Below the pieces are notes generated by a model. It made no database searches and was not told the DNA's origin. It saw nothing but the letters and a program-made list of their open reading frames with translations. From Tenrec ecaudatus (lineage: Eukaryota; Chordata; Mammalia; Afrosoricida; Tenrecidae): 64,000 nt of DNA. The stretch's first letter is position 1. Each line of letters begins with the position of its first letter. Location: positions 46,036,001 to 46,100,000 of the forward strand of contig NC_134539.1 in NCBI RefSeq assembly GCF_050624435.1. The letters are read 5' to 3'. Both the position numbers and the translations under genes were made by a program. This document shows positions 55,626 through 64,000 of this stretch, piece after piece.

Positions 55626-56344
55626 GGCACTTGTGTTTCAATGTGATAAAAAGAGGCCCATGGAGCATATTAAATGTGCTCTGGGCAGGGGGCGGCAAGT
55701 CATTCAGCTTCTTCTTAAATCACCAGAGTTGGTTTGGGGTTGGTAAGCTCTGCTACGCTCAATGAGCATCCCTACATTCGCCCGGGGAGGTCCTACATGC
55801 TCCGAGGGCTTTCCTGGACCAGAGTCTGTGCCTGCCCACATCCGAGGAAGCCCACGTCAGGCCTGGCCAGAGGAGCACCTGGGGGCCAGTGTGATTGTGT
55901 GCTGGAAGATTTGCATTTTCTCCAACTCACATCCCAGTGATTGATGGAGACCCCAAAGCTCCACACATTACATTAAGTAGCAGTGATGACTTCAGCATGG
56001 AAACATTTTCGGGGATGTAATACCAGCTGCCCGCCCTTTCCGTGACAGAACTCAGCAAGGGAAACTGAATATGGCCTGAGGAGTGCTTCTGGCATTAAAA
56101 GGAAGGGGGAAACATATTTCTTTAACATTTTAATTGGCGTGTTTGGAAAAGGCTAACTTCAGACATGGGTCAGTATGCCAGGCTGTTGTATCCAGGGCCC
56201 CTCAGAACCAGCTTGCCATCACCCAACAACCACGAATCCATTTCTTTTAATGTCTCTTGTAAGTGTCAAATCGGTGCTACAGAACAACCAAACGGGCACC
56301 GCTGCCAATATCCCCACCCTGAAAATGTTCAGGAAGTCTACTCG
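55626..56344. other. Unassigned stretch
   Basis: No exon or repeat recognised. Two overlapping same-strand frames at 55734-55944 contain no domain. Confidence 0.4.
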
Positions 56345-56438
56345 AGTGTGAGTGTGTGAATGTGACTGTGTGTGTGTGTGAGTGTGAGTGTGAGTGTGTG
56401 TGCGTGTGAGTGTGTGTGTGTGCGCGCGTGCGTGTGTG
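56345..56438. repeat. Imperfect (TG)n tract
   Basis: GT-rich tract interspersed with GAGTG variants over about 94 bp. Confidence 0.93.
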
Positions 56439-57345
56439 CCAGGGGTGTTGGATCTCCCCCCTCTAAAGCTGGTGGCTAGCCCATGGGTTCAACAAACGGA
56501 ATGTGCTATGGCGGCCATTAGCCTGGAGGCGCAGCTTTTAGCAGAGAGGCTGGCAGCCATCAGCAATGCCACTTTAGGCCAGAAGATGTTCCCTAGAGCC
56601 CACTGGGATGAGTACTCGATGCAGAAACCATAAACCTGACCTGGGCTTACAAGCCCAGGGGCCACAGGCTTGGCCCCTCAAGGAAAAGTGCAAACCAGAG
56701 CAAGGGCTAGACCTCGGGGAGTGTAGGGAGTCTGACAAGCAGGAGGCCCATGCCTTGCAGTCCCACCGTGTCTCTCTCCATGAGCAACAGGCAGACAGAA
56801 CACAACATGGGTTAAGGCAGAGCTGAGCCAGGAACCACCCGTTGGTAGCTTTGGAGGCTGAGTTCCACTTCAGCTGGGGACTGAGGGCAGGGCACTGAAC
56901 ACCGGTGAACGAAGCTCGGTTTCCTTATTGCCAAGGGCAGAGAAAGAAGCATCTCTGCCTCCAAGGGGACATGTAGAGAATTCAATAGTGACCGTGACGT
57001 TCTCCCTTCCCTCTCCATTGGGAGCTGCTGAGAAAGGTTTCTTCTCCACCACTGGCCTTGGCATCAGGTCTGGACAGAGTACTGAACGGTGGGGGGGTGA
57101 GCTCTTGAGTGAAATGCATGGTATCGTGGGCCAAGCATGGCTCAACGTGCTCTACCCCGTCTCATGGAGAAAGGAAAGGACCCTAAATGCAGTGCTGCTG
57201 GTCACAGACCCAAGTCCTCCTAAACCCCTTGCTTATTCCTAATCTCCTCACATCGGGAGCCTTTACAATAGAGGGTGAGGATTACGCAGAGATTGGGTGG
57301 GTGGCAGATAATGGTTTTTTTTCCATTAGCTTTACCCAAGAGTCA

Positions 57346-57348
<3 letters not shown>
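56439..57348. other. Unassigned stretch
   Basis: A weak MIR-like trace is possible near 56850-56960. Nothing else recognised; opposing frames at 56812-57242 overlap. Confidence 0.35.
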
Positions 57349-57416
<68 letters not shown>

Positions 57417-57432
57417 CCTCCCTCCCTCTCTC
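57349..57432. repeat. (TC)n with a (CCCT)n end
   Basis: A pure (TC)n run from 57349 to about 57411 followed by CCCT tetramers. Confidence 0.97.
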
Positions 57433-57842
57433 ATTGTACCCATTCAGTGGCTAGCATGGTTCATCACAATTGGTTTATTCACCTTGAGTTTTTAGAGCCT
57501 GTCCAGGCTCCATGCTAGGCTCGAGGGACAAAGAGTCCATCCACTCAGCCCTGCCCTGGAGGGGAGCCCCTTGTAGGGGCTGTATTTCCAGGGCTCTAGA
57601 CAAGAACATTGCCGCTTGGCCATGCCTCCAAATTACAGCCGTGTTCTGAGGAGCAGCTGGGGTTTTATTTTTCATTTCCTCAGCACACCCGTCTCTCTAC
57701 ATTTAGTTGATATGCTCTAAAGAACAGGCCCTGACACCTGGGGGTATGCTTTTGAAAAATGTGTGGACCATATGCATCCCTGACAGGCAGCAGGGCCGTG
57801 GAGAAATTGGTAGTGTGGCTGCGCACCAGCCTGGTTGGGCTC

Positions 57843-57844
<2 letters not shown>
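57433..57844. other. Unassigned stretch between microsatellites
   Basis: No exon or repeat recognised. Confidence 0.4.

Positions 57845-57886
<42 letters not shown>
57845..57886. repeat. (GT)n microsatellite
   Basis: An uninterrupted 42-bp GT tract. Confidence 0.97.
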
Positions 57887-57888
<2 letters not shown>

Positions 57889-58337
57889 ATTTTCCAACAT
57901 CTTGCCTACAAATTGCATCCTAGAGCACTTCAGAGAGTTAAATGGCCCCAAATGTCTATAGCTTATTTCATTATGCTTTACTTGGGGCTTTAAAGGAGAG
58001 GGTACCAGCAATGTCAGGAACAGTTTAGCAGCATCGGGGTCTAGTAGGTTGAAGAGCATTCAAAGAAATTCATTTCGGTAATCCTTTTGTTACGAGCATC
58101 ATATGGTCCTCTGAAAGCAATCTCATGATTGCCGCACAAGTGTGCTTCCTCAACTCTTGTGAGCCCGTCAGCCATGGCTTGACTTTTATTTTAATATTTT
58201 TCTTTCCTAAAGAAAGAAGGGAGGAGACAGAGCTAGAGATCTGTCCTGCGGCAGCTGAGGGTGGACCAGGCCCTGCTCTGGAAAGGGGGGTGGGGCTGAG
58301 GGGGAGATCTCAATTCCAGGCCCTCCGATTGTTTCTA
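57887..58337. other. Unassigned stretch
   Basis: No exon or repeat recognised. Confidence 0.4.
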
Positions 58338-58735
58338 AGGAGCCTGGGTTGTGTAGTGGTTGAGTGGACTTCTTGCTGAAAAGTCAGAAGTTCAAAAGCA
58401 GCAGGCACTCTACAGGAGAAAGACAAGGCTTTCTACCCCATAAAGAATTACAGACTCAGAAATTCACAGGCCAGTTCTCCCATCTTCTAGAGCAGTGGTT
58501 CTAAACCTTCCTGGTGCCGTGACCCTTTCATACCGTTCCTCATGTTGTGGTGACTCCAACCACAATTGCTACTTCATCACTGTCATTTTGCTACTGTTAT
58601 GAATCGGGTGACCCCTGTGAAAGGGTCCTTCGACTCCCAAAGGGGTCACGACCCGCAGGTTGAGAACCACTGTTCTATAGGGCCGCTATGAGTCGGCATC
58701 AAGTCAATGACAATGAGTTTGGTTTTAGAGCTTAT
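58338..58735 (+). mobile_element. AfroSINE split by a SPIN element
   Basis: The head 'aggagcctgggttgtgtagt', B-box area 'aagtcagaagttcaaaagca' and body 'cagaaattcacaggccagtt' lie left of the SPIN. 'gggccgctatgagtcggcat', 'caagtcaatgacaatgagtt' lie right of it. Together they form a nearly complete AfroSINE of about 215 bp. Confidence 0.93.
58493..58672. mobile_element. SPIN-type hAT MITE inside an AfroSINE
   Basis: Ends cagtggttctaaacc and ggttgagaaccactg; 180 bp. Flanking 8-mers ttctagag (58485-58492) and ttctatag (58673-58680) match at seven of eight positions. Interior 'gctacttcatcactgtcatt' and 'gtgaaagggtccttcgactc'. Shorter than the other two copies because part of the left-centre is deleted. 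Confidence 0.95.
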
Positions 58736-58831
58736 TGTTTCTAAGCATTTTGACATTGCACCACATCATTACCTTCTCGGGATTTCAGTTGCCTCCTTTG
58801 TTTAAACGCAGCAGAAGTGATGATTTATGTC

Positions 58832-59016
58832 TTCATGGGCTGCTAACCACATGGTCAGCAGTTTGAGCCTACCAGCCACCCCACAAGAGAAAGATGAGGC
58901 TGTCTACTCCCGTAAAGATTTGCAGCCTTGGAAACCCACAGGGGCAGTTCTACCTTGTTCTGTCAGACAGTTGGAATTGACTCAATGATAGTGAGTTTGC
59001 TTTTTTGGTTTTGGTC
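58832..59016 (+). mobile_element. AfroSINE, left member of an inverted pair
   Basis: 'gggctgctaaccacatggtc', 'gccttggaaacccacagggg' and 'gttggaattgactcaatgat' in sense order. The first bases of the tRNA head are lost. The tail ends in TTTTGGTTTTGG. Confidence 0.92.
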
Positions 59017-59026
59017 AAACACAAAA

Positions 59027-59198
59027 CCAAACCTGTGGCTGAGGAGTTGATTCTGGCTCATAGTGACCCTGTTGGACAGAATTTCCCTATAGGAAGTTCA
59101 TATTGCCGTATAGATCTCTCCAAGAGAAGCTATTGGGTTCGAACCACCAACTTTTCAGTTGGCCACTGATGGCTTAACCGCTGAGCAACCAGGGTTCC
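59027..59198 (-). mobile_element. AfroSINE, right member of an inverted pair
   Basis: 'gagttgattctggctcatag', 'tgggttcgaaccaccaactt' (intact B-box reverse complement GGTTCGAACC) and 'ccgctgagcaaccagggttc' form a full reverse-complement copy, tail-to-tail with the preceding one and about 10 bp away. Confidence 0.92.
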
Positions 59199-59629
59199 TG
59201 AGAACCCGACCACAACTACTGTTTCACGGCAATCAAGCTGGGTCTGCTGTGAGCACCTCCAAACTTCTATTTCCTTGGGGATTGGAACGGGAGTGAGGGC
59301 AGCCTGGAGGGAGACAAGGGCCTCAAATTCCTTTTTAAAACCTGGTATGAGTCTTCAAGCCCAGATCTCACTGCTTTATCTTCACCAGCATTTCCCCAGA
59401 TGCCCTAAGCAAACATTCGTTAATAACAGCACATGGGAGGCATAAATTCAGTTTCCAGATAAATCTCTTCACATCGCCTCCAGCCAAATTAGTCTCCGCA
59501 GTCTCTCCAATAAAACTGTCAGCACTTTGGACCATGCAAACATTGACATTTTCACTGCCATGCACTCTGTGTGAGGACCCAGTTACTCGGAATGCCTGTG
59601 TGTCATCTTTCGATATTAACCATAGCCAT
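59199..59629. other. Unassigned stretch between AfroSINEs
   Basis: No exon or repeat recognised. Confidence 0.4.
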
Positions 59630-59810
59630 TGGTACAGTCATTTCTAACTCAGAGAGGCCCTAGAGGGCAGAGTGGACCCGATCCCAAGGATTTCCGAGAT
59701 GATAAATCTTTACAGGAACAGACAGTCTCATCCTTCTCTATCAGAGTGTCCGGTGGGTTCGAACTGCTCAGTCAGCAGCACAGTGCAGACCACACTGTAC
59801 CACAGGGCTC
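59630..59810 (-). mobile_element. AfroSINE, antisense
   Basis: 'cagtcatttctaactcagag', 'tccggtgggttcgaactgct' and 'ccacactgtaccacagggct' in reverse-complement order; near full length. Confidence 0.9.
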
Positions 59811-59886
59811 CTTAATGATAACCAGGGGAAGGGAGGGATAGCATTATGCTAACTACCTAACATCTCCAGACACAAACAAACCAGCC

Positions 59887-60065
59887 CATTGTCATGGGGT
59901 CAATTCCACCACTTGGAGACCCTGTTGAACAAAGCAGAACCTCTCCCTTCACAAGTCAATCATCTTTCCTGGAGCACATCTTGCTCCTGAAAAGCAACTG
60001 GTGGATTCAAACAATTGACCTGGCAGTTAGCAACTCAGTGCATGACCCACGAAATCACCAGAGCT
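59887..60065 (-). mobile_element. AfroSINE, antisense
   Basis: 'cattgtcatggggtcaattc', 'gaaaagcaactggtggattc' and 'tgacccacgaaatcaccaga' in reverse-complement order. Confidence 0.88.
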
Positions 60066-60110
60066 CTTAACAGCTGCACAAACTTAACCTTTCCTTGTAC
60101 ATGCATTAAA

Positions 60111-60140
60111 GAGCCGTGGTGGAACTGTGGTTAAACACAA
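60111..60140 (+). mobile_element. AfroSINE head remnant
   Basis: 'gagccgtggtggaactgtgg' followed by 'ttaaacac' is the first 30 bp of an AfroSINE tRNA head; nothing more follows. Confidence 0.6.
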
Positions 60141-60164
60141 GGTGACAAACACCAGCACCATCCC

Positions 60165-60310
60165 ACCACCATTTGTGATATCATTTGAGCCTCTTAGCAG
60201 CCCAGTGACATGATTTATTTTTGTCGCTCCCATTTTACAGACAATGAGACTGGAGATCAGAGAGGTGAAGTGACCCACCCCAAGTCACAAGGCTTGACAA
60301 GAAGTAAAGG
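60165..60310 (-). repeat. MIR SINE fragment, antisense
   Basis: 'cgctcccattttacagacaa', 'gagactggagatcagagagg' and 'aagtgacccaccccaagtca' are a clear antisense MIR. Confidence 0.85.
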
Positions 60311-60916
60311 ATTACAGGTGGGAGCATAGGCTTTTAGATTCCAGAGCTGCCATTTCCCTACTGTGCCTCTGGTATACTCCAGAGGGTCAGAGTGTAAAGA
60401 CATCTGCCCTCGTTGTGCTTCCGGTGTCATCCTTTTTTGAGGTCAGGGATCCCGCACAAGCTCACACTTTGTCCCCTTGCCTGGAAAAGTAAGAAACAGA
60501 ACGAACTGGCACGGCTCCAGCCCAAAGGTTTCTGTGTGTTCCTCCCCTTCCATCTTTCCCTCCTGGCATCACTGAAAAGAGCTTCCCCACCTGCGATCCC
60601 AGGAGGGCCGGAACAGACATATGAAAGCTTTTTGGCTTCCCACTTGGTTTTTTTTGAGTAGTGTGCTTCTCCTGACACTGTAAATGGGCCCAGAGCCATT
60701 TACACTTACTGTCAGATAGAGGATCATCCACACCTCTCACTTGCCAAAACTCAGTAGCCCCGGCATAAAAGCCATGTGCATTTTTAAATCCTCATGATCA
60801 GGAACCAAAATTGCTGTGCGTGATATGCTGTATACCAGGAACGAAAGGGGGATAGCCCATCCCTTATGAAGGATCAATGGTCTTCAAAGCATAAAGAACA
60901 TGATCCCGTTTTACTC
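60311..60916. other. Unassigned stretch
   Basis: No exon or repeat recognised; overlapping frames occur on both strands at 60413-60740. Confidence 0.4.
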
Positions 60917-60962
60917 GCTGCCCTCCAGTCAATTCTGACTCAGAGAGACCCTGATGCATATG
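60917..60962 (-). mobile_element. AfroSINE 3' tail remnant, antisense
   Basis: 'cgctgccctccagtcaattc', 'tgactcagagagaccctgat' represent only the terminal part. Confidence 0.6.
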
Positions 60963-61075
60963 ATGAAACCCAGGCTCAAAAAAGTGAAGGGACTTGTCCG
61001 GGGTCACGAACTTAGAAAGTGAATCAAAGAATTGGAAACCAGATCTGTTTGAGTGGAAAACCTAAGCTTTCCGTT
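60963..61075 (-). repeat. MIR SINE fragment, antisense
   Basis: 'gaaacccaggctcaaaaaag', 'tgaagggacttgtccggggt' and 'aattggaaaccagatctg' fit antisense MIR. Confidence 0.7.
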
Positions 61076-61639
61076 GCAATGTGGGTATGCCCACTAGTTA
61101 CACACCCAGAGAGGTGCATGCTTCCCCCCAAGGGCATCCTAACTTTTAGCCGCAAAGGCCATTGTGCCCTGGCAGCGGTGGTCTTGATGCATAGGGAGAG
61201 TGGAGATTTAATGAAGAAAACAACAAAGCTCTCACTAGACTCATTAATGCCACTAGAAGCTGAAATAGAAGCTAAACCAGGTGAGAAAGGGACGGAGGTG
61301 AAGGTCCCAGAGATAGCACCGCCCACCCAGTCCCCACCCCAGCTCATGGTGGTTTCCAAACAGAGGGAGCAAACAGTGGGAGGCCAGCAGGTCCTACCCC
61401 TCTCGCCTTCGCAAGACCCCGCTCGCCCGCCCCAGCCTGAGCACAGATCCGATATCGAAGCCCACTGCCTCCCTGCTCAGTCTTCCTGTGGGCATGTGTC
61501 AGGAGTGGATGTTAGCTTAGTTGGTTTTCCGTAATATGCTCTTCCAGAGAGATCTCTCTGGAAAGCATCCTGTGCGAGCTATCTACCCTGCCCTTCCGAT
61601 GATCAGTTCATGGAAAGTCACATCTCATGAGAATATTCA
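61076..61639. other. Unassigned stretch with an unrecognised long open frame
   Basis: A 171-residue plus-strand frame (61019-61534) covers most of this. It begins inside MIR sequence, has no recognised domain, and a 111-residue frame is open on the other strand (61024-61359). I do not treat it as a gene. The proline/glutamine-rich 3' half could hide an exon, but nothing in the sequence demonstrates it. Confidence 0.35.
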
Positions 61640-61833
61640 CAGTTGTCAAGTCGATTGTGATTCACGGTGACCCTCTAGGACAGAGTAGAACTGCCCCTGT
61701 GGGTTTTCAATACCATAACTCTTTATAGGAGTAGAGAGCCTCGTCTGTCTCCCATGGAGTGGCTTGTGGTTTCAAACCGCTGACCTTGCAATTAGCAGCC
61801 TAACTCGTAACCAGTACACCACCACGGTTCCTC
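61640..61833 (-). mobile_element. AfroSINE, antisense
   Basis: 'gttgtcaagtcgattgtgat', 'ctaggacagagtagaactgc' and 'cagtacaccaccacggttcc' give one of the best-preserved reverse-complement copies. Confidence 0.92.
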
Positions 61834-61979
61834 TCATAGGCATGCACCCTTTTAAATCATAAAAGGATCGTTGTTTTACTATGCTTCACATAAAAAACAA
61901 TATAGTGCTTTAATACCTACTCTGTTTCAGGAATTATGCTTAATGTATAATTTTATTCTGACTCATATCTTGCACGTGT

Positions 61980-62200
61980 TATCTAGCGGACCAGTCCCTG
62001 GAGAAGGACATCATGCTTGGTAGAGTGGAGAGTCAACAAGAAAGAAGAAAACCCTCCACAAAATGGATTCACACAGTGGCCGCAGGCAAGCACTTCAACA
62101 GAGAAATGATTGTGAGAATGGGGCCAGATTGGAAAACGTCTCGTTCTTTTGTGCACGGACTCATTATGAAGGACCAACAACACCGATGCCGCATATGAAC
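61980..62200 (+). mobile_element. RTE-clade LINE 3' fragment
   Basis: 'ggaccagtccctggagaagg', 'acatcatgcttggtagagtg' and 'acaaaatggattcacacagt' are well preserved. The 3'-most landmarks after 62130 are diverged. Confidence 0.85.
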
Positions 62201-62530
62201 CTCAGAGAGATTAGCTGACTTGCCTACAGGAGGCCATCCAGGTTAGCCAGGTAATATACTGCAAGCCATCCAAGTAAGACATTCTTGTTCTTCCCTGGTC
62301 TCCCACCCGGGTCATCCCTGCAGTCATCTGAGAGGAAGGATGCTTATTCATATCCATAGCAGTAAATAATGTTACACACTTGTACATGAGAATTCATGAG
62401 TATGTTACTCTGGTCATCTGAAAACAAGATCTCAAGAGAGGATTAAATGAACAATAAACATATCAGGGAAACAGCTGGGATTTAAGAATAGAAAGGGAGT
62501 CAGTGGTCTGATCTTGAGGCGAGAGGGAAA
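62201..62530. other. Unassigned stretch, weak antisense MIR at the left
   Basis: 'gaacctcagagagattagct' followed by 'gacttgcctacaggaggcca' is compatible with antisense MIR. Nothing else recognised. Confidence 0.35.
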
Positions 62531-63466
62531 CAGTGGTGGGACTCAGCCCGTTCATGGGGATTCAGCTAAATCAATACCAAATTTTTTGTTGAGTTCAGCG
62601 AGCCCATTGTTAAAATGGACCTTATAACCAGGGTTCTCTCTAAAATGGGCAGCTATGCAGCCACCAAATGTGAAAACCACAAATTTATAATCCTTATTCT
62701 TCTTGAACATTCATCTACCCAACAGTGTAGTGTGAACACTCAGACTAATGTTCATTCCATTCATAGGCATAAAAAGGTATCAACGGAATTATGCTTGTGA
62801 TATTTATTTATTTCTTAAACCTTGTTATACTTCTGATGAAATGATATTCCCTTGCATTCATGACTTCAGTAAACAAACATATCACATAAAGAGAAAAAGT
62901 TCCTAACAACAAGGGGGCGGCCCGCTGTCATGTGTTTCAGCTTTGTGTTACACCCCAAATTCCCATGAGATATTATGAGTGAATTATGTAATTCCTGAAA
63001 GTGTTCAAAGAGTTAAAATATTGTCAAAACAATTCCCGTACATCCAGCAGAAGCAGAAAGGGGTTTTTCAAAGAAGAACATTCGGGAAAGAGAATTCACC
63101 AGTTGCTAATATGTCGCACACAGTGACTATTGTCCTATTGGTCTACCTCTAAAAGCATGGGATCCTACTCCTGCCGTGAAAAGATGGTTAAGGATGAATC
63201 AGACAGTTGATGACCCTCAGATGAAAGTGAATCAAGAAGCAATATGGAATTTTCTTAAATAAGTTTTATTGTTTTTGTCAAGTATTATTTGTTTTACTAT
63301 TTTAAAATGTTTCCTTATAATATAGTCTAGTAGTCTATATCTCTTTTATTGTTCTTCAGTGTTACCTTATGAAATGAGAAATTACCTTCCCATATATCAT
63401 TTTTTATATATAAAGCAGTCATTAGGGTAGCGAGCCAGTTGTTAAATTATTTGAATCCCACCACTG
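62531..63466. mobile_element. Candidate hAT-type DNA transposon, about 0.94 kb
   Basis: The left end reads cagtggtgggactcag and the right end, in reverse complement, cagtggtgggattcaa. Their first 14 bases differ at one position, giving terminal inverted repeats of hAT style (CAGTGGT...). Subterminal 'cagcgagcccattgttaaaa' at the left mirrors 'gcgagccagttgttaaatta' at the right. The flanking 8-mers (gagggaaa, ggaggatg) match only weakly, so an 8-bp duplication is not established. The interior is AT-rich and encodes no recognisable transposase. I cannot name the family. Confidence 0.55.
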
Positions 63467-63689
63467 GGAGGATGTATTCTAGATGAGAGAAGAAACCCTA
63501 AATTCATATATAACTTATGGAGACAAGTTTGTTAAGTCTCAAACAGGACAATAACACAGCATCCACATAAGAGAGACCATCAGCACAGGGTCATAACAGT
63601 GTCTGAAGATTCACAGAAACTTGGCCACTTAAATAAGTTACTGAGCGCAGAGAAAACTGTCACGAATTCAGTCAGTCACAGATCAATAC

Positions 63690-64000
63690 ACCACAGTTGT
63701 AGGTGGGATTACAGAAGCAGGGAAGGGACCATGATTCAGATACATACATTATTACAGATATAAAAGCAGGGCCCTTAGTGGATTATGGTCAAATATGATA
63801 ATGGGACAGGGAGAAAGTAAAAGAAAATAGAGGAAAGAACTAGGAGGCAAAAGACAATTACAGAAGTATAAATACAGGCATGTACACATGTAAATATATT
63901 AATATATAACCATAGGGATATAGGTCTATGTACATATATTTAAATGTTATGTATTAAGGTAGTAGAAAGACATTGGACCTCTACTCAAGTCCTCCTTCAA
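63690..64000 (+). mobile_element. L1 3' UTR (long type), sense, truncated by the window edge
   Basis: 'tggtcaaatatgataatggg', 'agaaaatagaggaaagaact' and 'catgtacacatgtaaatata' are the reverse complement of 27400-27620 of the antisense L1. The copy continues beyond the end of the window. Its left boundary is uncertain. Confidence 0.72.

Noticed and set aside
61019..61534. 171-residue open frame
   Set aside because: Starts in MIR sequence, has no recognised domain, and the opposite strand is also open. No splice or conservation evidence is available, so it is left as unassigned.
1..64000. CRISPR arrays, operons, phage or bacterial mobile elements
   Set aside because: The repeat families, microsatellites and lack of dense coding sequence are those of a mammalian genome. 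No regularly spaced direct repeats were seen apart from microsatellites.

Overview
This window is mammalian nuclear DNA with no prokaryotic features. The repeat content points to an afrotherian and most probably a tenrec (Echinops-like). It carries many AfroSINE copies, several RTE-clade (BovB-like) LINE fragments, an L1 lineage with a long non-coding 3' UTR, and two hAT families, SPIN and an OC1-like element. SPIN and OC1 are known for horizontal transfer and for abundance in tenrec. Ancient eutherian repeats (MIR, MER20, an MLT1-type LTR, L1M) fill part of the remainder. The species call is recalled knowledge plus pattern recognition; no database was searched.

I find no convincing protein-coding gene. 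Long open frames coincide with simple repeats or transposon debris, or are open on both strands without a recognisable domain. One weak candidate for a first coding exon lies at 18355-18470. Two RNA-derived pseudogenes are clear: a nearly full-length antisense U1 snRNA retrocopy (17599-17761) and a 5S rRNA pseudogene (about 47246-47348). The region is best read as intergenic or deep intronic.

Layout. 1-12 kb: sparse, with two L1 insertions sharing an unusual doubled 3' tail (2501-2886 plus strand, 9266-9772 minus strand). 12-26 kb: RTE pieces in both orientations, a SPIN inside an RTE fragment, an OC1-like element inside an AfroSINE, an MLT1-type LTR and the U1 pseudogene. 26-28 kb: a 1.9 kb antisense L1 3' region. 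28-47 kb: scattered AfroSINE, MIR, RTE and tRNA-Gly-headed SINE copies and microsatellites. 47-55 kb: the richest section, with an inverted pair of an unclassified repeat, a MER20, and a four-level nest in which a SPIN sits in an L1, in an AfroSINE, in an antisense RTE. A further L1 with a 16-bp target duplication lies in older L1-like sequence. 55-62 kb: dense AfroSINEs, one split by another SPIN. 62.5-63.5 kb: a candidate hAT-type DNA transposon defined by its terminal inverted repeats. The window ends inside another L1 fragment.

The nested insertions give a relative chronology from this sequence alone. RTE and AfroSINE came first, L1 with the long 3' UTR next, and SPIN last, since every intact SPIN or OC1 copy here interrupts an older element and none is interrupted. 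Boundaries of decayed repeats are estimates; those with target-site duplications are exact.
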